From: an uncultured Granulicatella sp.
Lineage (GTDB): Bacteria; Bacillota; Bacilli; Lactobacillales; Aerococcaceae
NCBI GenBank assembly: GCA_900551535.1
Contig: URWJ01000044.1
Location: forward strand, 1 to 9,924
Length of the DNA stretch: 9,924 bases
Reading direction: 5' to 3'
In this document: piece by piece, positions 1 through 7,248 of the stretch
How positions within the stretch are numbered: position 1 is the first letter of the stretch
How the letters are laid out: every line of letters begins with the position of its first letter
Program-made: the position numbers and the translations under genes
The notes under the pieces: generated by a model
The model's database searches: none
What the model was told of the DNA's origin: nothing
The model's input: only the letters and a program-made list of their open reading frames with translations

Positions 1-323
1 GCCTTTAATCGCTTTTTTGAATTGAATAGTTGAGCTGGGAAGGAAAGGTACATCATGTGAGCTTTTCACAACCAACGACAAACTGGGATTCTCTTTGAGA
101 GGGAGGGAAGATAGGACAGGATGTGTGCTTTTCATGGCTGACAATTTCATTTGTGCAGGGGGAGAAAAACACAAAAGTTTCAAAGCTTTAATATTGAAGA
201 ATTAGGAAAATTTAGCAAAGTGGTTCTTACGAGATTGGTGCCAAGAAATGCGATGGTGGTGCGGTTTGAGGAGGGGTGGCGTTAAGTTTTGGTTTGGAAA
301 AGGTTAGGAAAAAGGAAAATTAG
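1..323. other. Intergenic stretch with no recognised gene
   Basis: No open reading frame with a plausible ribosome binding site and coding character is visible on either strand. The + strand is rich in purine runs. Two similar segments lie about 66 bp apart: one near 53-72 reading ATGTGAGCTTTTCAC and one near 119-138 reading ATGTGTGCTTTTCAT. A small CTCT-TTG-AGAG hairpin occurs near 91-101. The stretch could be decayed intergenic sequence or the 3' region of an upstream unit lying outside the window. No function is assigned. Confidence 0.5.
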
Positions 324-352
324 TTGTTTTTGGATTGCTCATCGGGTATGAT
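324..352 (+). promoter_or_regulatory. Probable sigma-A promoter of glmS
   Basis: A -35 box TTGTTT (324-329) is followed after exactly 17 bp by a -10 box TATGAT (347-352). This predicts a transcript start near 359, about 40 bases upstream of the glmS ribozyme core, so the whole ribozyme lies inside the leader. The boxes match the vegetative consensus well. No start site mapping is available. Confidence 0.6.
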
Positions 353-396
353 GTACATGTTTCTGAAAATTTATGAAAGCTTTGAAAGGAAGCAAT

Positions 397-545
397 AAGG
401 ATAGCGCCAGGCCTGTTGGAAAACAGGTGACGAGGAATGAGTTTATCGAAACACTCGGCGGATGACTCAAGGCAGTGCAGTCTACAGTTTCATACAAACC
501 ATTTTTGCAAGGAAATGACAAAATTGAAACAGCACCAGAAACATA
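397..545 (+). ncRNA. glmS ribozyme: glmS ribozyme (glucosamine-6-phosphate riboswitch)
   Basis: This self-cleaving leader RNA uses glucosamine-6-phosphate as a cofactor and lowers expression of the glmS gene behind it. The conserved core is visible: AGCGCCAG at 403-410, TGACGAGG near 428-435, TTTATCGA near 442-449 and CTCGGCGGATGACTC near 454-468. By homology, cleavage falls between A403 and G404, directly before GCGCC. The GCC...GGTGACGAGG segment closes the P1/P2 region. A long 3' helix is visible as GTTTCA (487-492) with TGAAAC (525-530), with an inner CATTT/AAATG pair, consistent with the P4 region. The ribozyme ends about 60 bases before the glmS start codon. The outer limits are approximate. 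Confidence 0.93.
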
Positions 546-604
546 ATCAAAATTACAATAAAAAGAGGACTAAAAAGAACCTCTGATAAAAGGAGTTAAA
601 CATT

Positions 605-2413
605 ATGTGCGGAATCGTAGGATGTATTGGAAAAGCAAAAATTCAAACAGTTATTTTAAATGGATTAGAGAAGTTAGAGTATCGTGGATATGACTCAGCA
701 GGATTATTTATTATGGACGAAGATGGATCAACACAATTAGTGAAACGTGTTGGACGTATTCAAAATCTTCGTGATGCAGTGGATGAAGAAATTCCAGCAT
801 TTGCAGGGATTGGGCATACTCGTTGGGCAACACACGGACCAGCAACTGAAAACAACGCTCACCCTCACCAATCACAATCAGGTCGTTTCACATTAGTGCA
901 CAACGGCGTAATCGAAAACTATGACGAATTGAAAAAAGAATTCTTAAGTGACGTTGATTTCAAATCTCAAACAGATACAGAAGTTGCCGTAAACTTAGTA
1001 GAATACTTTGCCAATAAAGAAAACTTATCAGGGAAAGAAGCGTTCCGTCGCGCGTTGAAAGAAATCCGCGGATCATTCGCTTTCGGTTTATTAGACAGCG
1101 AAAAACCAGGCGTTCTTTACGCAGCAAAACATAAGAGCCCATTATTAGTAGGGGTTGGCGAAGGCTTCAACGTGATCTGTTCAGACGCAATGGCAACAAT
1201 CGCTGAAACAGACCGTTACATCGAAATTAAAGATGAAGAGTTAATCACATTAACTGCAGACTCTGTAGAAATTGAAACAATTGATGGCAAACCAGTAGAA
1301 CGTGCACCATTTATCGCAGAATTAGATGCAGATGATTTAGAAAAAGGGGCTTACGCTCACTACATGCTTAAAGAAATGGATGAACAACCAGTTGTTCTTC
1401 GTAAAATCATCCAAAACTATCAAGATGAAAATGGTCAATTAACAGTTGATAAAGAAATTTTAGACAGCATTTTAGCAAGTGATCGCATTTATATCGTAGC
1501 TTGTGGAACAAGTTATAATGCAGGTTGGGTTGGTAAAGAGATTTTTGAACAATTAGCAGGGATTCCTGTAGAAGTTCATCTAGCAAGTGAATTTGCTTAT
1601 CATCAACCATTATTGTCACAAAAACCATTCTTCATTTTCTTATCACAAAGTGGAGAAACTGCAGACAGCCGTCAAGCGTTAGTAAAAGTAAATGAACAAA
1701 ACTACCCATCATTAACAATCACAAACGTGAAAGGCTCTACATTATCTCGTGAAGCAACTTATACATTGTTATTACACGCAGGTCCTGAAATCGCCGTAGC
1801 TTCAACAAAAGCATATACTGCTCAAATTACTGTAATGGCAGTAGTTTCGGATGCGCTTCGTGCAGCTAAAGGGTTAGTGGCTCCATTTGATATGAAACAC
1901 GAATTAGGTGTTGTGGCAGCTTCAATTGAAGGAGTATTATCTGACAAACAAGCCGTTCAAGATTTAGTCAAAGAGCGCTTATTAGAAACTCGCAATGCTT
2001 TCTACATCGGTCGTCACTTAGACTACTATGTAGCGATGGAAGCAGCGTTGAAATTAAAAGAAATCTCATACGTGCAAACTGAAAGCTTTGCCGCAGGGGA
2101 ATTAAAACACGGAACAATCGCCCTTATCGAAGAAGGCACTCCAGTAATCGCATTATTAAGCGAACCAGTTGTAGCGAGCCACACTCGCGGAAATATCCAA
2201 GAAGTGAAAGCTCGTGGCGCTGTCGTAACAACAATCGCGATGGAAGGTGTTGAGCAAGAAGGCGACGATATCATCGTTCCAGCGGTGCCAATCCTACTTG
2301 CACCAATCGTATCTGTAGTGGTAACGCAATTAATCGCGTACTACACTTCTCTAGGTAAAGGGTTAGACGTGGATAAACCGCGTAACCTTGCCAAATCAGT
2401 TACAGTGGAATAG
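605..2413 (+). CDS. glmS: Glutamine--fructose-6-phosphate aminotransferase (isomerizing)
   Basis: GlmS makes glucosamine-6-phosphate from fructose-6-phosphate and glutamine, the committed step toward UDP-GlcNAc for peptidoglycan and teichoic acid. It is cytosolic. The 602-residue product has the usual family length. After Met removal the N-terminal nucleophile is Cys2 in MCGIVG. The glutaminase domain (about 1-240) shows RGYDSAG, HTRWATHG and HNGVIENY. Two SIS sugar-phosphate domains follow, with CGTSYNAG near 300, SQSGETADS near 347 and ELKHGT near 500. The C terminus DKPRNLAKSVTVE is canonical. The ATG at 605 has an AGGAG at 591-595 and is fixed by the required N-terminal MC. The gene is alone between its ribozyme leader and a strong terminator, so it is probably monocistronic and feedback-controlled by its product. 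Confidence 0.98.
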   Translation: MCGIVGCIGKAKIQTVILNGLEKLEYRGYDSAGLFIMDEDGSTQLVKRVGRIQNLRDAVDEEIPAFAGIGHTRWATHGPATENNAHPHQSQSGRFTLVHNGVIENYDELKKEFLSDVDFKSQTDTEVAVNLVEYFANKENLSGKEAFRRALKEIRGSFAFGLLDSEKPGVLYAAKHKSPLLVGVGEGFNVICSDAMATIAETDRYIEIKDEELITLTADSVEIETIDGKPVERAPFIAELDADDLEKGAYAHYMLKEMDEQPVVLRKIIQNYQDENGQLTVDKEILDSILASDRIYIVACGTSYNAGWVGKEIFEQLAGIPVEVHLASEFAYHQPLLSQKPFFIFLSQSGETADSRQALVKVNEQNYPSLTITNVKGSTLSREATYTLLLHAGPEIAVASTKAYTAQITVMAVVSDALRAAKGLVAPFDMKHELGVVAASIEGVLSDKQAVQDLVKERLLETRNAFYIGRHLDYYVAMEAALKLKEISYVQTESFAAGELKHGTIALIEEGTPVIALLSEPVVASHTRGNIQEVKARGAVVTTIAMEGVEQEGDDIIVPAVPILLAPIVSVVVTQLIAYYTSLGKGLDVDKPRNLAKSVTVE

Positions 2414-2450
2414 AAAAAATGGTGGACGGCTGTCCACCATTTTTTGTTTT
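2414..2450 (+). terminator. Rho-independent terminator of glmS
   Basis: A perfect 14-bp stem runs from AAAAAATGGTGGAC (2414-2427) to GTCCACCATTTTTT (2432-2445), with a GGCT loop and more T residues after it. It begins directly after the TAG stop. The A-run opposite the T-run suggests possible function in both directions. Confidence 0.93.
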
Positions 2451-2732
2451 CGAAGGACGCAAAATCCATTTGAAAAGGAGGTAGCCCAAAGGGCTTACGA
2501 ATAAACTCCAGACCGAAGGGATGTCTCTATAGTTGCTACAATAAGGGTACCGGACTGAGCCTGTAGTCTCAGTTCCTACCAAGCTTTAAACTGACTCTAG
2601 GAAATAAATTTCCAGAGTCAGTAATTCACATTGGTTGCACTCCCTTATTGTTGCTACTATGGAATCCCTTGGTCTTCCGTTTATTCTTCGCCCTTTGGAC
2701 CTTATTTCAAATGGATTTTGCTTCTTTCGAAA
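2448..2732 (+). repeat. Long imperfect palindrome, copy 1 (285 bp)
   Basis: The left arm begins TTTCGAAGGACGCAAAATCC and the right arm ends GGATTTTGCTTCTTTCGAAA. They pair imperfectly over roughly 100 bases, including CCAAAGGGC, GAATAAAC and CAATAAGGG blocks found in both arms. The centre holds two hairpins. One is ACTGAG (2554-2559) with CTCAGT (2568-2573), loop CCTGTAGT. The apical one is CTGACTCT (2591-2598), bulged A2599, GGAAAT, AA, ATTTCC, then AGAGTCAG (2614-2621). Flanking blocks GAGCCT, AAGCTTTAAA and TAATTCACATT recur in the other copies. It contains no credible gene, and its left end overlaps the glmS terminator T-run. Confidence 0.88.
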
Positions 2733-2799
2733 GAAAGGGAGAGAAAAATGATATGGAAAGATTATCATAAGATTCCTGCGGTTGGAGGATGTCTTGTAG

Positions 2800-2805
2800 T
2801 ATAAT
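2800..2805 (+). promoter_or_regulatory. Possible -10 box before the membrane-anchored protein gene
   Basis: A perfect TATAAT lies 53 bp upstream of the preferred start codon at 2858. No good -35 box is found at 16-18 bp; CTGCGG at 2776-2781 is poor. If used, transcription starts near 2812, which would exclude the in-frame ATG at 2789. Confidence 0.35.
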
Positions 2806-2857
2806 CGGGGTACTTAAAGGAATGATGTATAAAAAAGTGAGTAGGGGTGCTATTAGA

Positions 2858-3367
2858 ATGTCGATTTCTAAAAAGAAAGCAGGAGTGATACTGCTAATAA
2901 TCGCAGTGATAGGCTTTGGGTATTGGTTATTTCATGAGGATGAAGTAGTTCCAGATTTTTCATCTAATAATAAAATTGAATTGATTGCCAACGTGCTAGA
3001 AAATCGTAATGCGGACAAAATTAGAGAAGCAGGATATGGAATCCCATCAGACTCATCCATTAGACGTTTAGGGTGGATTGATTATCTTGAGATTGACGGA
3101 GAGGTGAAATTAACAGTAAACGATCCAAGTTCAAATTTTGAAAAAATGCTTGTTCTGTTTTCAACGGTAGAGGACGGTAAAGAAGTAAACGGTTCATTCT
3201 TCTTGGATAAAGAATGGAACGTCATTACAGACTATGAGGTTGTTGAAAAAGACAAAACGAGGAAAAAAGTTAAATTAACTGACTCTCAAGAAAAAGAGTT
3301 GTTACAGAAAGTTCAGAAGGAATTAAATCAATTTCTAGATAAAATGAAAGAACAATTAGGTAGATAA
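2858..3367 (+). CDS. Small membrane-anchored protein of unknown function
   Basis: The product is 169 residues from the ATG at 2858. It begins MSISKKKAG and has one hydrophobic segment (about residues 8-25) after a lysine cluster, so the rest is probably extracytoplasmic. No lipobox cysteine is seen. The soluble part is mixed alpha/beta with a very charged C-terminal helix (about 140-169) rich in Lys, Glu and Gln that could form a coiled coil. The frame stays open upstream to an ATG at 2789, but that start has GGAGG directly abutting it and lies upstream of a likely -10 box. The 2858 start has AGGGGTG about 9 bases before it. I do not recognise the family. The gene is bracketed by about 40-bp direct repeats of the palindrome's right end (2709-2747 and 3368-3412), so it may have arrived or been duplicated together with the repeat. 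Confidence 0.72.
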   Translation: MSISKKKAGVILLIIAVIGFGYWLFHEDEVVPDFSSNNKIELIANVLENRNADKIREAGYGIPSDSSIRRLGWIDYLEIDGEVKLTVNDPSSNFEKMLVLFSTVEDGKEVNGSFFLDKEWNVITDYEVVEKDKTRKKVKLTDSQEKELLQKVQKELNQFLDKMKEQLGR

Positions 3368-3412
3368 CTAATGTGGATCTTGCCTTCATTCGAAAGAAAG
3401 GGAGAAGAGAAA
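3368..3412 (+). repeat. Solo right end of the palindrome family
   Basis: This segment starts at the stop codon of the preceding gene and matches the right end of copy 1. Both carry TTCGAAAGAAAGGGAGA exactly (2726-2742 and 3389-3405). Before that come aligned blocks ATGTGGATCTTGCCTTC here and ATGGATTTTGCTTC there, and after it a GA-rich tail. No left arm or centre accompanies it nearby. Confidence 0.75.
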
Positions 3413-3574
3413 TAAGAGTTGGGTGCAGGAAAAATCGTCGCTGCAGGGGTGCGGTGATGAAGGGACGTAACATGCGTTCATATGTTTCTCGCAGTGTAAC
3501 AGACGAGCAAGCCTTCAAAAAGTGTAGAAGCTAGCTCGAACGAAAAACTAAGGCAGAAATTTAGTAAAGATTAC
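3413..3574. other. Intergenic stretch with no recognised gene
   Basis: Together with the flanking repeats this makes about 490 bp without a gene between the membrane-anchored protein and the phosphatase operon. A 25-codon frame from 3457 has no convincing ribosome binding site or coding signature. The stretch AGCTAGCTCGAACGAA (3529-3544) is the inverted partner of 3793-3808 and forms outer arms around palindrome copy 2. No clear terminator for the preceding gene was found. Confidence 0.5.
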
Positions 3575-3758
3575 AGACAAGATTACGGAAAATCATGCGG
3601 ATTTTATAATCGAAGTGATGTGGGATAGCATTCGAAGTGAATTCCGGACTCTTTTAGAGTCCGTTTGAATCTCGAAAGTGCTTGAGACGTAGGCTCAAGC
3701 CGGTGCCCCATTACAGCGATTATAAAAAAATCCGCAAGGATTTGAAGGAATCTTGTCT
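3575..3758 (-). repeat. Long imperfect palindrome, copy 2 (core 184 bp)
   Basis: The left arm AGACAAGATT (3575-3584) and TGCGGATTTTATAATCG (3596-3612) pair with CGATTATAAAAAAATCCGCA (3717-3736) and AATCTTGTCT (3749-3758). Relative to copies 1 and 4 it is inverted. Read on the minus strand it shows GGCACCGGCTTGAGCCTACG, a hairpin CTTGAG/CTCAAG (here GCTTGAG 3680-3686 with CTCAAGC 3694-3700), then the block ATTCAAA. The apical hairpin is CGGACTC (3645-3651) with GAGTCCG (3657-3663), followed by GAATTCAC. A further inverted pair at 3529-3544 and 3793-3808 (14 of 16 match) would extend it to about 280 bp, close to the size of copy 1. Confidence 0.87.
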
Positions 3759-3830
3759 TTGTTTTCTACAGGGGATATTTTAGAAAATTTAGTTCGTTCG
3801 AGTAAGCTATAACACCACACAGACATTTTT

Positions 3831-3860
3831 TTGCGAAGGGGGTGGCTCGTATGTTATAGT
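3831..3860 (+). promoter_or_regulatory. Probable promoter of the phosphatase-transporter-tadA operon
   Basis: TTGCGA (3831-3836) and TATAGT (3855-3860) are 18 bp apart, and the -10 box is extended by TG at 3852-3853. The predicted transcript start is near 3867, 25 bases before the ATG at 3892. The -10 box overlaps an in-frame ATG at 3859, which argues against that longer start. Confidence 0.6.
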
Positions 3861-3891
3861 GAAGGGAAAGAATGGAAAGCGAGGGACGGTC

Positions 3892-4344
3892 ATGAAGGTT
3901 GTGTTCGTCTGCCTGGGCAACATTTGTCGTTCTCCGATGGCAGAAGCTGTATTTAGAAAAATGGTTCATGAAGAAGGATTGGAAGATAAAATTACGATTG
4001 ATTCCGCTGCGACAAGTACGTGGGAGCATGGGAATCCGGTGCATCACGGCACTCGGAAGAAACTCGAGGAGCACGGCATTTCCGCAAAAGGGCTTGTGTC
4101 ACGGACGTTGGATGCGACGGACCTGGACGCAGACTACATTCTTGGAATGGATGCGTCGAATGTGCGTAATATTCACGCTTTTGTCGATGGAAAATCGGAT
4201 GCGACGGTGGCTCGCTTGTTAGAAGTGGCAGGAGTGCCGCGCGATATTGCCGATCCGTGGTATACAGGAGACTTTGATGCGACGTACCGTGATGTGACAT
4301 TGGGATGCAATGCGCTCTTAGAACAATTAAAAAAGGAATTATAG
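3892..4344 (+). CDS. Low-molecular-weight protein tyrosine phosphatase
   Basis: This cytosolic enzyme hydrolyses phosphotyrosine, or phosphoarginine in some Firmicutes relatives (YwlE type), on proteins. The 150-residue product has the usual family length. The catalytic P-loop C-X5-R is CLGNICR at residues 7-13 followed by SP, with Cys7 the nucleophile and Arg13 the phosphate binder. The general acid is Asp121 in DPWY. The residue after the loop cysteine is Leu and the next is Gly. In the YwlE subgroup a Thr in the loop matters for arginine specificity; the loop here has Ile11 at the comparable position, so a tyrosine phosphatase is more likely. The start at 3892 has GAGGGACGG upstream and gives the canonical MKVVFVCLGN terminus. 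It is the first gene of a tight operon, with one base before the next ATG. Confidence 0.93.
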   Translation: MKVVFVCLGNICRSPMAEAVFRKMVHEEGLEDKITIDSAATSTWEHGNPVHHGTRKKLEEHGISAKGLVSRTLDATDLDADYILGMDASNVRNIHAFVDGKSDATVARLLEVAGVPRDIADPWYTGDFDATYRDVTLGCNALLEQLKKEL

Positions 4345-4345
4345 T

Positions 4346-5467
4346 ATGGATAAGATTAGAAAAGATTGGGCAGTGATGATTGCTCTGGCGGCTGTTTCGT
4401 TACTTGTCGTCTTGAATTTTAGCGCCATCCTCACATGGATTTCCGAATTTATTGGGATGATGTTCCCGCTTATTTTAGGGATGATTTTGGCATTTGTTTT
4501 AAACGTGCCAATGAAGCGAATTGAACAAGTGTTGGAGAAGATAAACTTCCCGCAAAAGCTGCGTAGAAGTGTCGCAATCCTGAGCATTATTGTGATTCTG
4601 CTTCTGATTATTTCGCTGTTGATTTGGATTATTGCGCCGATGATTGCTAAAACCGTGTCACAACTGGGCGATAGTGTAAATCACTTACTATTCGTGGTTG
4701 CGGATTTTGTACAACATTCAAAATTAATGCAATCCAGTGAAGTGAGTCAGATTACCGACTCACTAAGTCAAAGCAATATCGTATCGTCTGTCATTACATT
4801 CCTTGGCGGATTTACAACGAATATTTCAGGGCTCTTCTCAAATGTGTTCTCTGTAATTATGGGGATTTTCTTCATGATTAATATTCTCGCAAGTAAGGAA
4901 ATGCTCGCACGTTTAACGCTTCGCATTCTTAATGTGGTCTTGCCAAAAGATAAAATCGAGCACATTACTTATGTTGGGGAAGTCATCGTGGATACGTATG
5001 ACCGTTTCTTGATGAGTCAAATCATCGAGGCGGGAATCGTTGGGGTTATGATTTTTGCTGGATACTCTCTTGTAGGGTTGCCATATGCAGGACTTGTTGG
5101 GGTGCTGTCCGGAGTACTCTCATTCATTCCGTATATCGGGCCGTTTATGGCGTGCGGAATTGGAATGCTTTTCACCTTTACAGAAAGCCCAATTCAAGCA
5201 CTCATTTCACTTGTCGTCTTTATGATCGTTCAAATAGTGGAAGGAAATGTCGTCTATCCGAAGGTTGTCGGCAGTTCCGTTGGTTTGCCAACGATTCTAA
5301 CCCTTGCTGCTGCGTTAATCGGTGGAAATCTCTTTGGTTTAGTAGGAATGATTTTCTTCATACCAATTTTTGCCGTGATTTACCGTTTCGTGATAGAATG
5401 GGTGGAGAAACATGAACAAGCTGCTTCAGTGGTAGCTGTAGGAGGTATAATTGATGAAGAAAATTAG
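4346..5467 (+). CDS. AI-2E family transporter (PerM/YhhT-like membrane protein)
   Basis: The product is a 373-residue polytopic membrane protein of the AI-2E exporter family. Members have been linked to autoinducer-2 export or to sodium/proton antiport, so the substrate here is open. About eight hydrophobic segments are visible: two near 9-50, one near 73-93, one near 155-180, and a C-terminal group from about 215. The family-typical pieces are present: FIPYIGPF near residue 262, and VYPKVVGSSVGLP followed by a GGNLFGLVGMIFFIPIFA-type last helix pair. The start ATG lies one base after the phosphatase stop, with AAAAAGGAA inside the preceding gene, indicating translational coupling. The 3' end overlaps the next gene by 14 bases. 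Confidence 0.9.
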   Translation: MDKIRKDWAVMIALAAVSLLVVLNFSAILTWISEFIGMMFPLILGMILAFVLNVPMKRIEQVLEKINFPQKLRRSVAILSIIVILLLIISLLIWIIAPMIAKTVSQLGDSVNHLLFVVADFVQHSKLMQSSEVSQITDSLSQSNIVSSVITFLGGFTTNISGLFSNVFSVIMGIFFMINILASKEMLARLTLRILNVVLPKDKIEHITYVGEVIVDTYDRFLMSQIIEAGIVGVMIFAGYSLVGLPYAGLVGVLSGVLSFIPYIGPFMACGIGMLFTFTESPIQALISLVVFMIVQIVEGNVVYPKVVGSSVGLPTILTLAAALIGGNLFGLVGMIFFIPIFAVIYRFVIEWVEKHEQAASVVAVGGIIDEEN

Positions 5468-6749
5468 TGAACTAGGGATTACAGGGAAAAAGCTCCTAAT
5501 TGAAGGGATTGCATTCCTTATTGCTGGGGTGTTGCTCCTAATCTACGGACCAAGCTTCCCAGAATTGATGTTACGTCTGTTTTTAACATTCTTATGGGCT
5601 CGTGAACTATGGAATTTCTTGTTCCGTTGGTTTAGTAAGGCGGCGGCAAAAGATCCATTATGGCTGAATGTTGCTAAATTTTTCCTTTACGGATTTTTAG
5701 CAGGAAATCAATTTTTTATCTCGCTTCCGATTGCGATTGTCAGTATCTTGATGGGGCTTAACGAAGTGATGAAAGCGGCCACTAGTGGCGTAACGTACTA
5801 TATTTATGTCAAAGACGGTATCCGTCCGCGACTGCGCTTGCTCATTGATACCATTTGGCTCTCAGTTGTCGGGGTAGCGACTTTACTGGCTCTTGGGGGC
5901 GACGGCAACTTACAAATGTTCTTCCTTGCGCTTTATTTCATAGGGCTTGGGACTAGTAACATTCGTGACGGCTGGTTCTTCGAGGCCGAAGTTGGAAAGA
6001 AAGTCCTTCGTAGACGCTTGCGTCGAGGGATGCCGTTGGTACTGGCTGCGATTATTCCTCGTGTGACTTTGCAAAAAATCAATGATGCGTTGGAACTTGG
6101 AGAAGGCGAAACCGCTTCTGAAATTTACGACCGTGCCAAAGAAAATGCAGAACCAAACTTAGAAATGTTTATTCACGTCACAAAAGACGGATTTGGGGCA
6201 ATCGGGCATGTCGACCTGTGTTACAAGGGACGCATTATTTCATTCGGAAACTACGATACGAATTCAGAGCGACTCTTTGGAGCGATGGGGGATGGGGTTC
6301 TTTTTAGTGCCGACCGTGAAAAATACATTGAATTTTGTAAACGCGAAAACCATAAGACCTTACTTGGCTATGGCCTAGCGTTATCTCCAGAACAACTCGC
6401 GGCCATCGATAAGGAAATCGCCAAATTGATGTCGTTGACAGTACCGTGGGATCCACCGCAAATGGTGAAACCGAAGCGCCCTGGAATCGACAAAGAAGAA
6501 CCGATGTATGCCTATAAGCTCAAACAAGAAGCGGACGCAAAATTGTACAAGTTCGTCTCTTCAAAATTCAAAACGTATTTCGTGATGAGTACCAACTGCG
6601 TATTGCTAGCAGATACAATTGTCGGAACAGCAGGAACCGATATTTTAAGCGCCCGAGGATTTATTTCCCCAGGGACGTATCAAGATTACTTAGATAAGGA
6701 GTTTGAGAGACCGCACAGTCTAGTCGTGACCAAGCGCGTCTATCAGTAA
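5454..6749 (+). CDS. DUF308/HdeD-like membrane protein with putative permuted papain-like C-terminal domain
   Basis: The 431-residue product has two parts. The first 180 residues hold about six hydrophobic segments (near 13-32, 34-58, 72-88, 88-107, 127-147 and 153-170), resembling HdeD/DUF308 six-helix proteins. A basic linker (KKVLRRRLRR, 182-191) follows, then a soluble domain of about 240 residues. This contains GHVDLCYKGRIISFGNYD (251-268) and later STNCVLLADTIV (379-390). A histidine-bearing strand before a helix-starting cysteine (His252, Cys382) is the order seen in circularly permuted NlpC/P60-LRAT-like papain folds. The fold and activity are inferred, not proven. An even helix count would leave the C-terminal domain in the cytosol. 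The ATG at 5454 is preferred over the TTG directly before it, with GGAGG at 5441-5445. It overlaps the transporter gene and precedes tadA by four bases. Confidence 0.8.
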   Translation: MKKISELGITGKKLLIEGIAFLIAGVLLLIYGPSFPELMLRLFLTFLWARELWNFLFRWFSKAAAKDPLWLNVAKFFLYGFLAGNQFFISLPIAIVSILMGLNEVMKAATSGVTYYIYVKDGIRPRLRLLIDTIWLSVVGVATLLALGGDGNLQMFFLALYFIGLGTSNIRDGWFFEAEVGKKVLRRRLRRGMPLVLAAIIPRVTLQKINDALELGEGETASEIYDRAKENAEPNLEMFIHVTKDGFGAIGHVDLCYKGRIISFGNYDTNSERLFGAMGDGVLFSADREKYIEFCKRENHKTLLGYGLALSPEQLAAIDKEIAKLMSLTVPWDPPQMVKPKRPGIDKEEPMYAYKLKQEADAKLYKFVSSKFKTYFVMSTNCVLLADTIVGTAGTDILSARGFISPGTYQDYLDKEFERPHSLVVTKRVYQ

Positions 6750-6753
6750 GAAC

Positions 6754-7248
6754 ATGGAACTTCAGGAAAAAGAATTCTTTATGAGGGAAGCGTTGAAGGA
6801 AGCGCAGAAAGCCTATGACCAAGCGGAAGTGCCAATCGGGGCGGTTGTCGTTCTGAACGGTGAAATCATCGGTCGTGGCCATAACTTACGCGAAAAAGAA
6901 CAAGACGCCACTCTTCACGCTGAAATTAAAGCGATTCGCCAAGCCAACCAGCACCTTGGAAGCTGGCGACTCGAAGACTGCGAACTCTTCGTCACGCTGG
7001 AACCTTGTCCGATGTGTAGCGGAGCGATGATTCTAGCGCGTCTCAAAAAGGTGACATTCGGCGCCTTCGACTCAAAAGCCGGGACGGCCGGCACCTTTAT
7101 GAACCTCCTTCAAGACGAGCGGTTCAACCATCAAGTCGAAGTCGAGCAAGGCATCTTGGAAGACGAATGCAAAGAAATCTTGCAGACCTTCTTCAAAGGC
7201 CTCCGCGAACGCAACAAACAACGAAAACAAGCACAGCTTTCCGAATAG
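6754..7248 (+). CDS. tadA: tRNA-specific adenosine deaminase
   Basis: TadA deaminates adenosine-34 to inosine in the anticodon of tRNA-Arg(ACG), so that one tRNA reads CGU, CGC and CGA. The 164-residue product has the expected length. The zinc-binding cytidine-deaminase fold is clear: HAE at residues 55-57 (His55 zinc ligand, Glu57 proton shuttle) and PCPMC at 84-88 (Cys85 and Cys88 zinc ligands). The segments EVPIGAVVV, HNLRE, GSWRLE, FGAFD, GT-MNLLQ and ERFNHQ match Bacillus TadA closely. The start at 6754 aligns with known TadA N termini but has only a weak ribosome binding site, so translation probably depends on coupling to the preceding gene, whose stop is four bases upstream. It is the last gene of its operon, and its 3' end carries the terminator stem. 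Confidence 0.96.
   Translation: MELQEKEFFMREALKEAQKAYDQAEVPIGAVVVLNGEIIGRGHNLREKEQDATLHAEIKAIRQANQHLGSWRLEDCELFVTLEPCPMCSGAMILARLKKVTFGAFDSKAGTAGTFMNLLQDERFNHQVEVEQGILEDECKEILQTFFKGLRERNKQRKQAQLSE

Noticed and set aside
165..205. Possible decayed palindrome copy (TTCAAAGCTTTAATATTGAAG) near the window start
   Set aside because: It shares only the short TTCAAA/AAGCTTTAA motif with the family. None of the CACCGG, GAGCC or AATTCACATT blocks and no matching arms are present.
2400..2768. Antisense open frames of 60 codons around the first palindrome
   Set aside because: They cross the glmS terminator and the palindrome, and have no start signals. Their similarity between arms comes from the inverted repeat.
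2789..2857. Upstream in-frame ATG codons (2789, 2822, 2825) of the membrane-anchored protein
   Set aside because: GGAGG abuts the 2789 ATG with no spacing, a TATAAT lies inside this stretch, and the start at 2858 gives a typical short lysine-rich N terminus before the membrane helix.
3457..3534. A 25-codon frame starting at 3457
   Set aside because: No clear ribosome binding site, no hydrophobic or toxin-like character, and no support from context.
3859..3891. Upstream in-frame ATG of the phosphatase at 3859
   Set aside because: It overlaps the probable -10 box, adds 11 residues absent from the family, and lacks a ribosome binding site. The ATG at 3892 gives the canonical N terminus.
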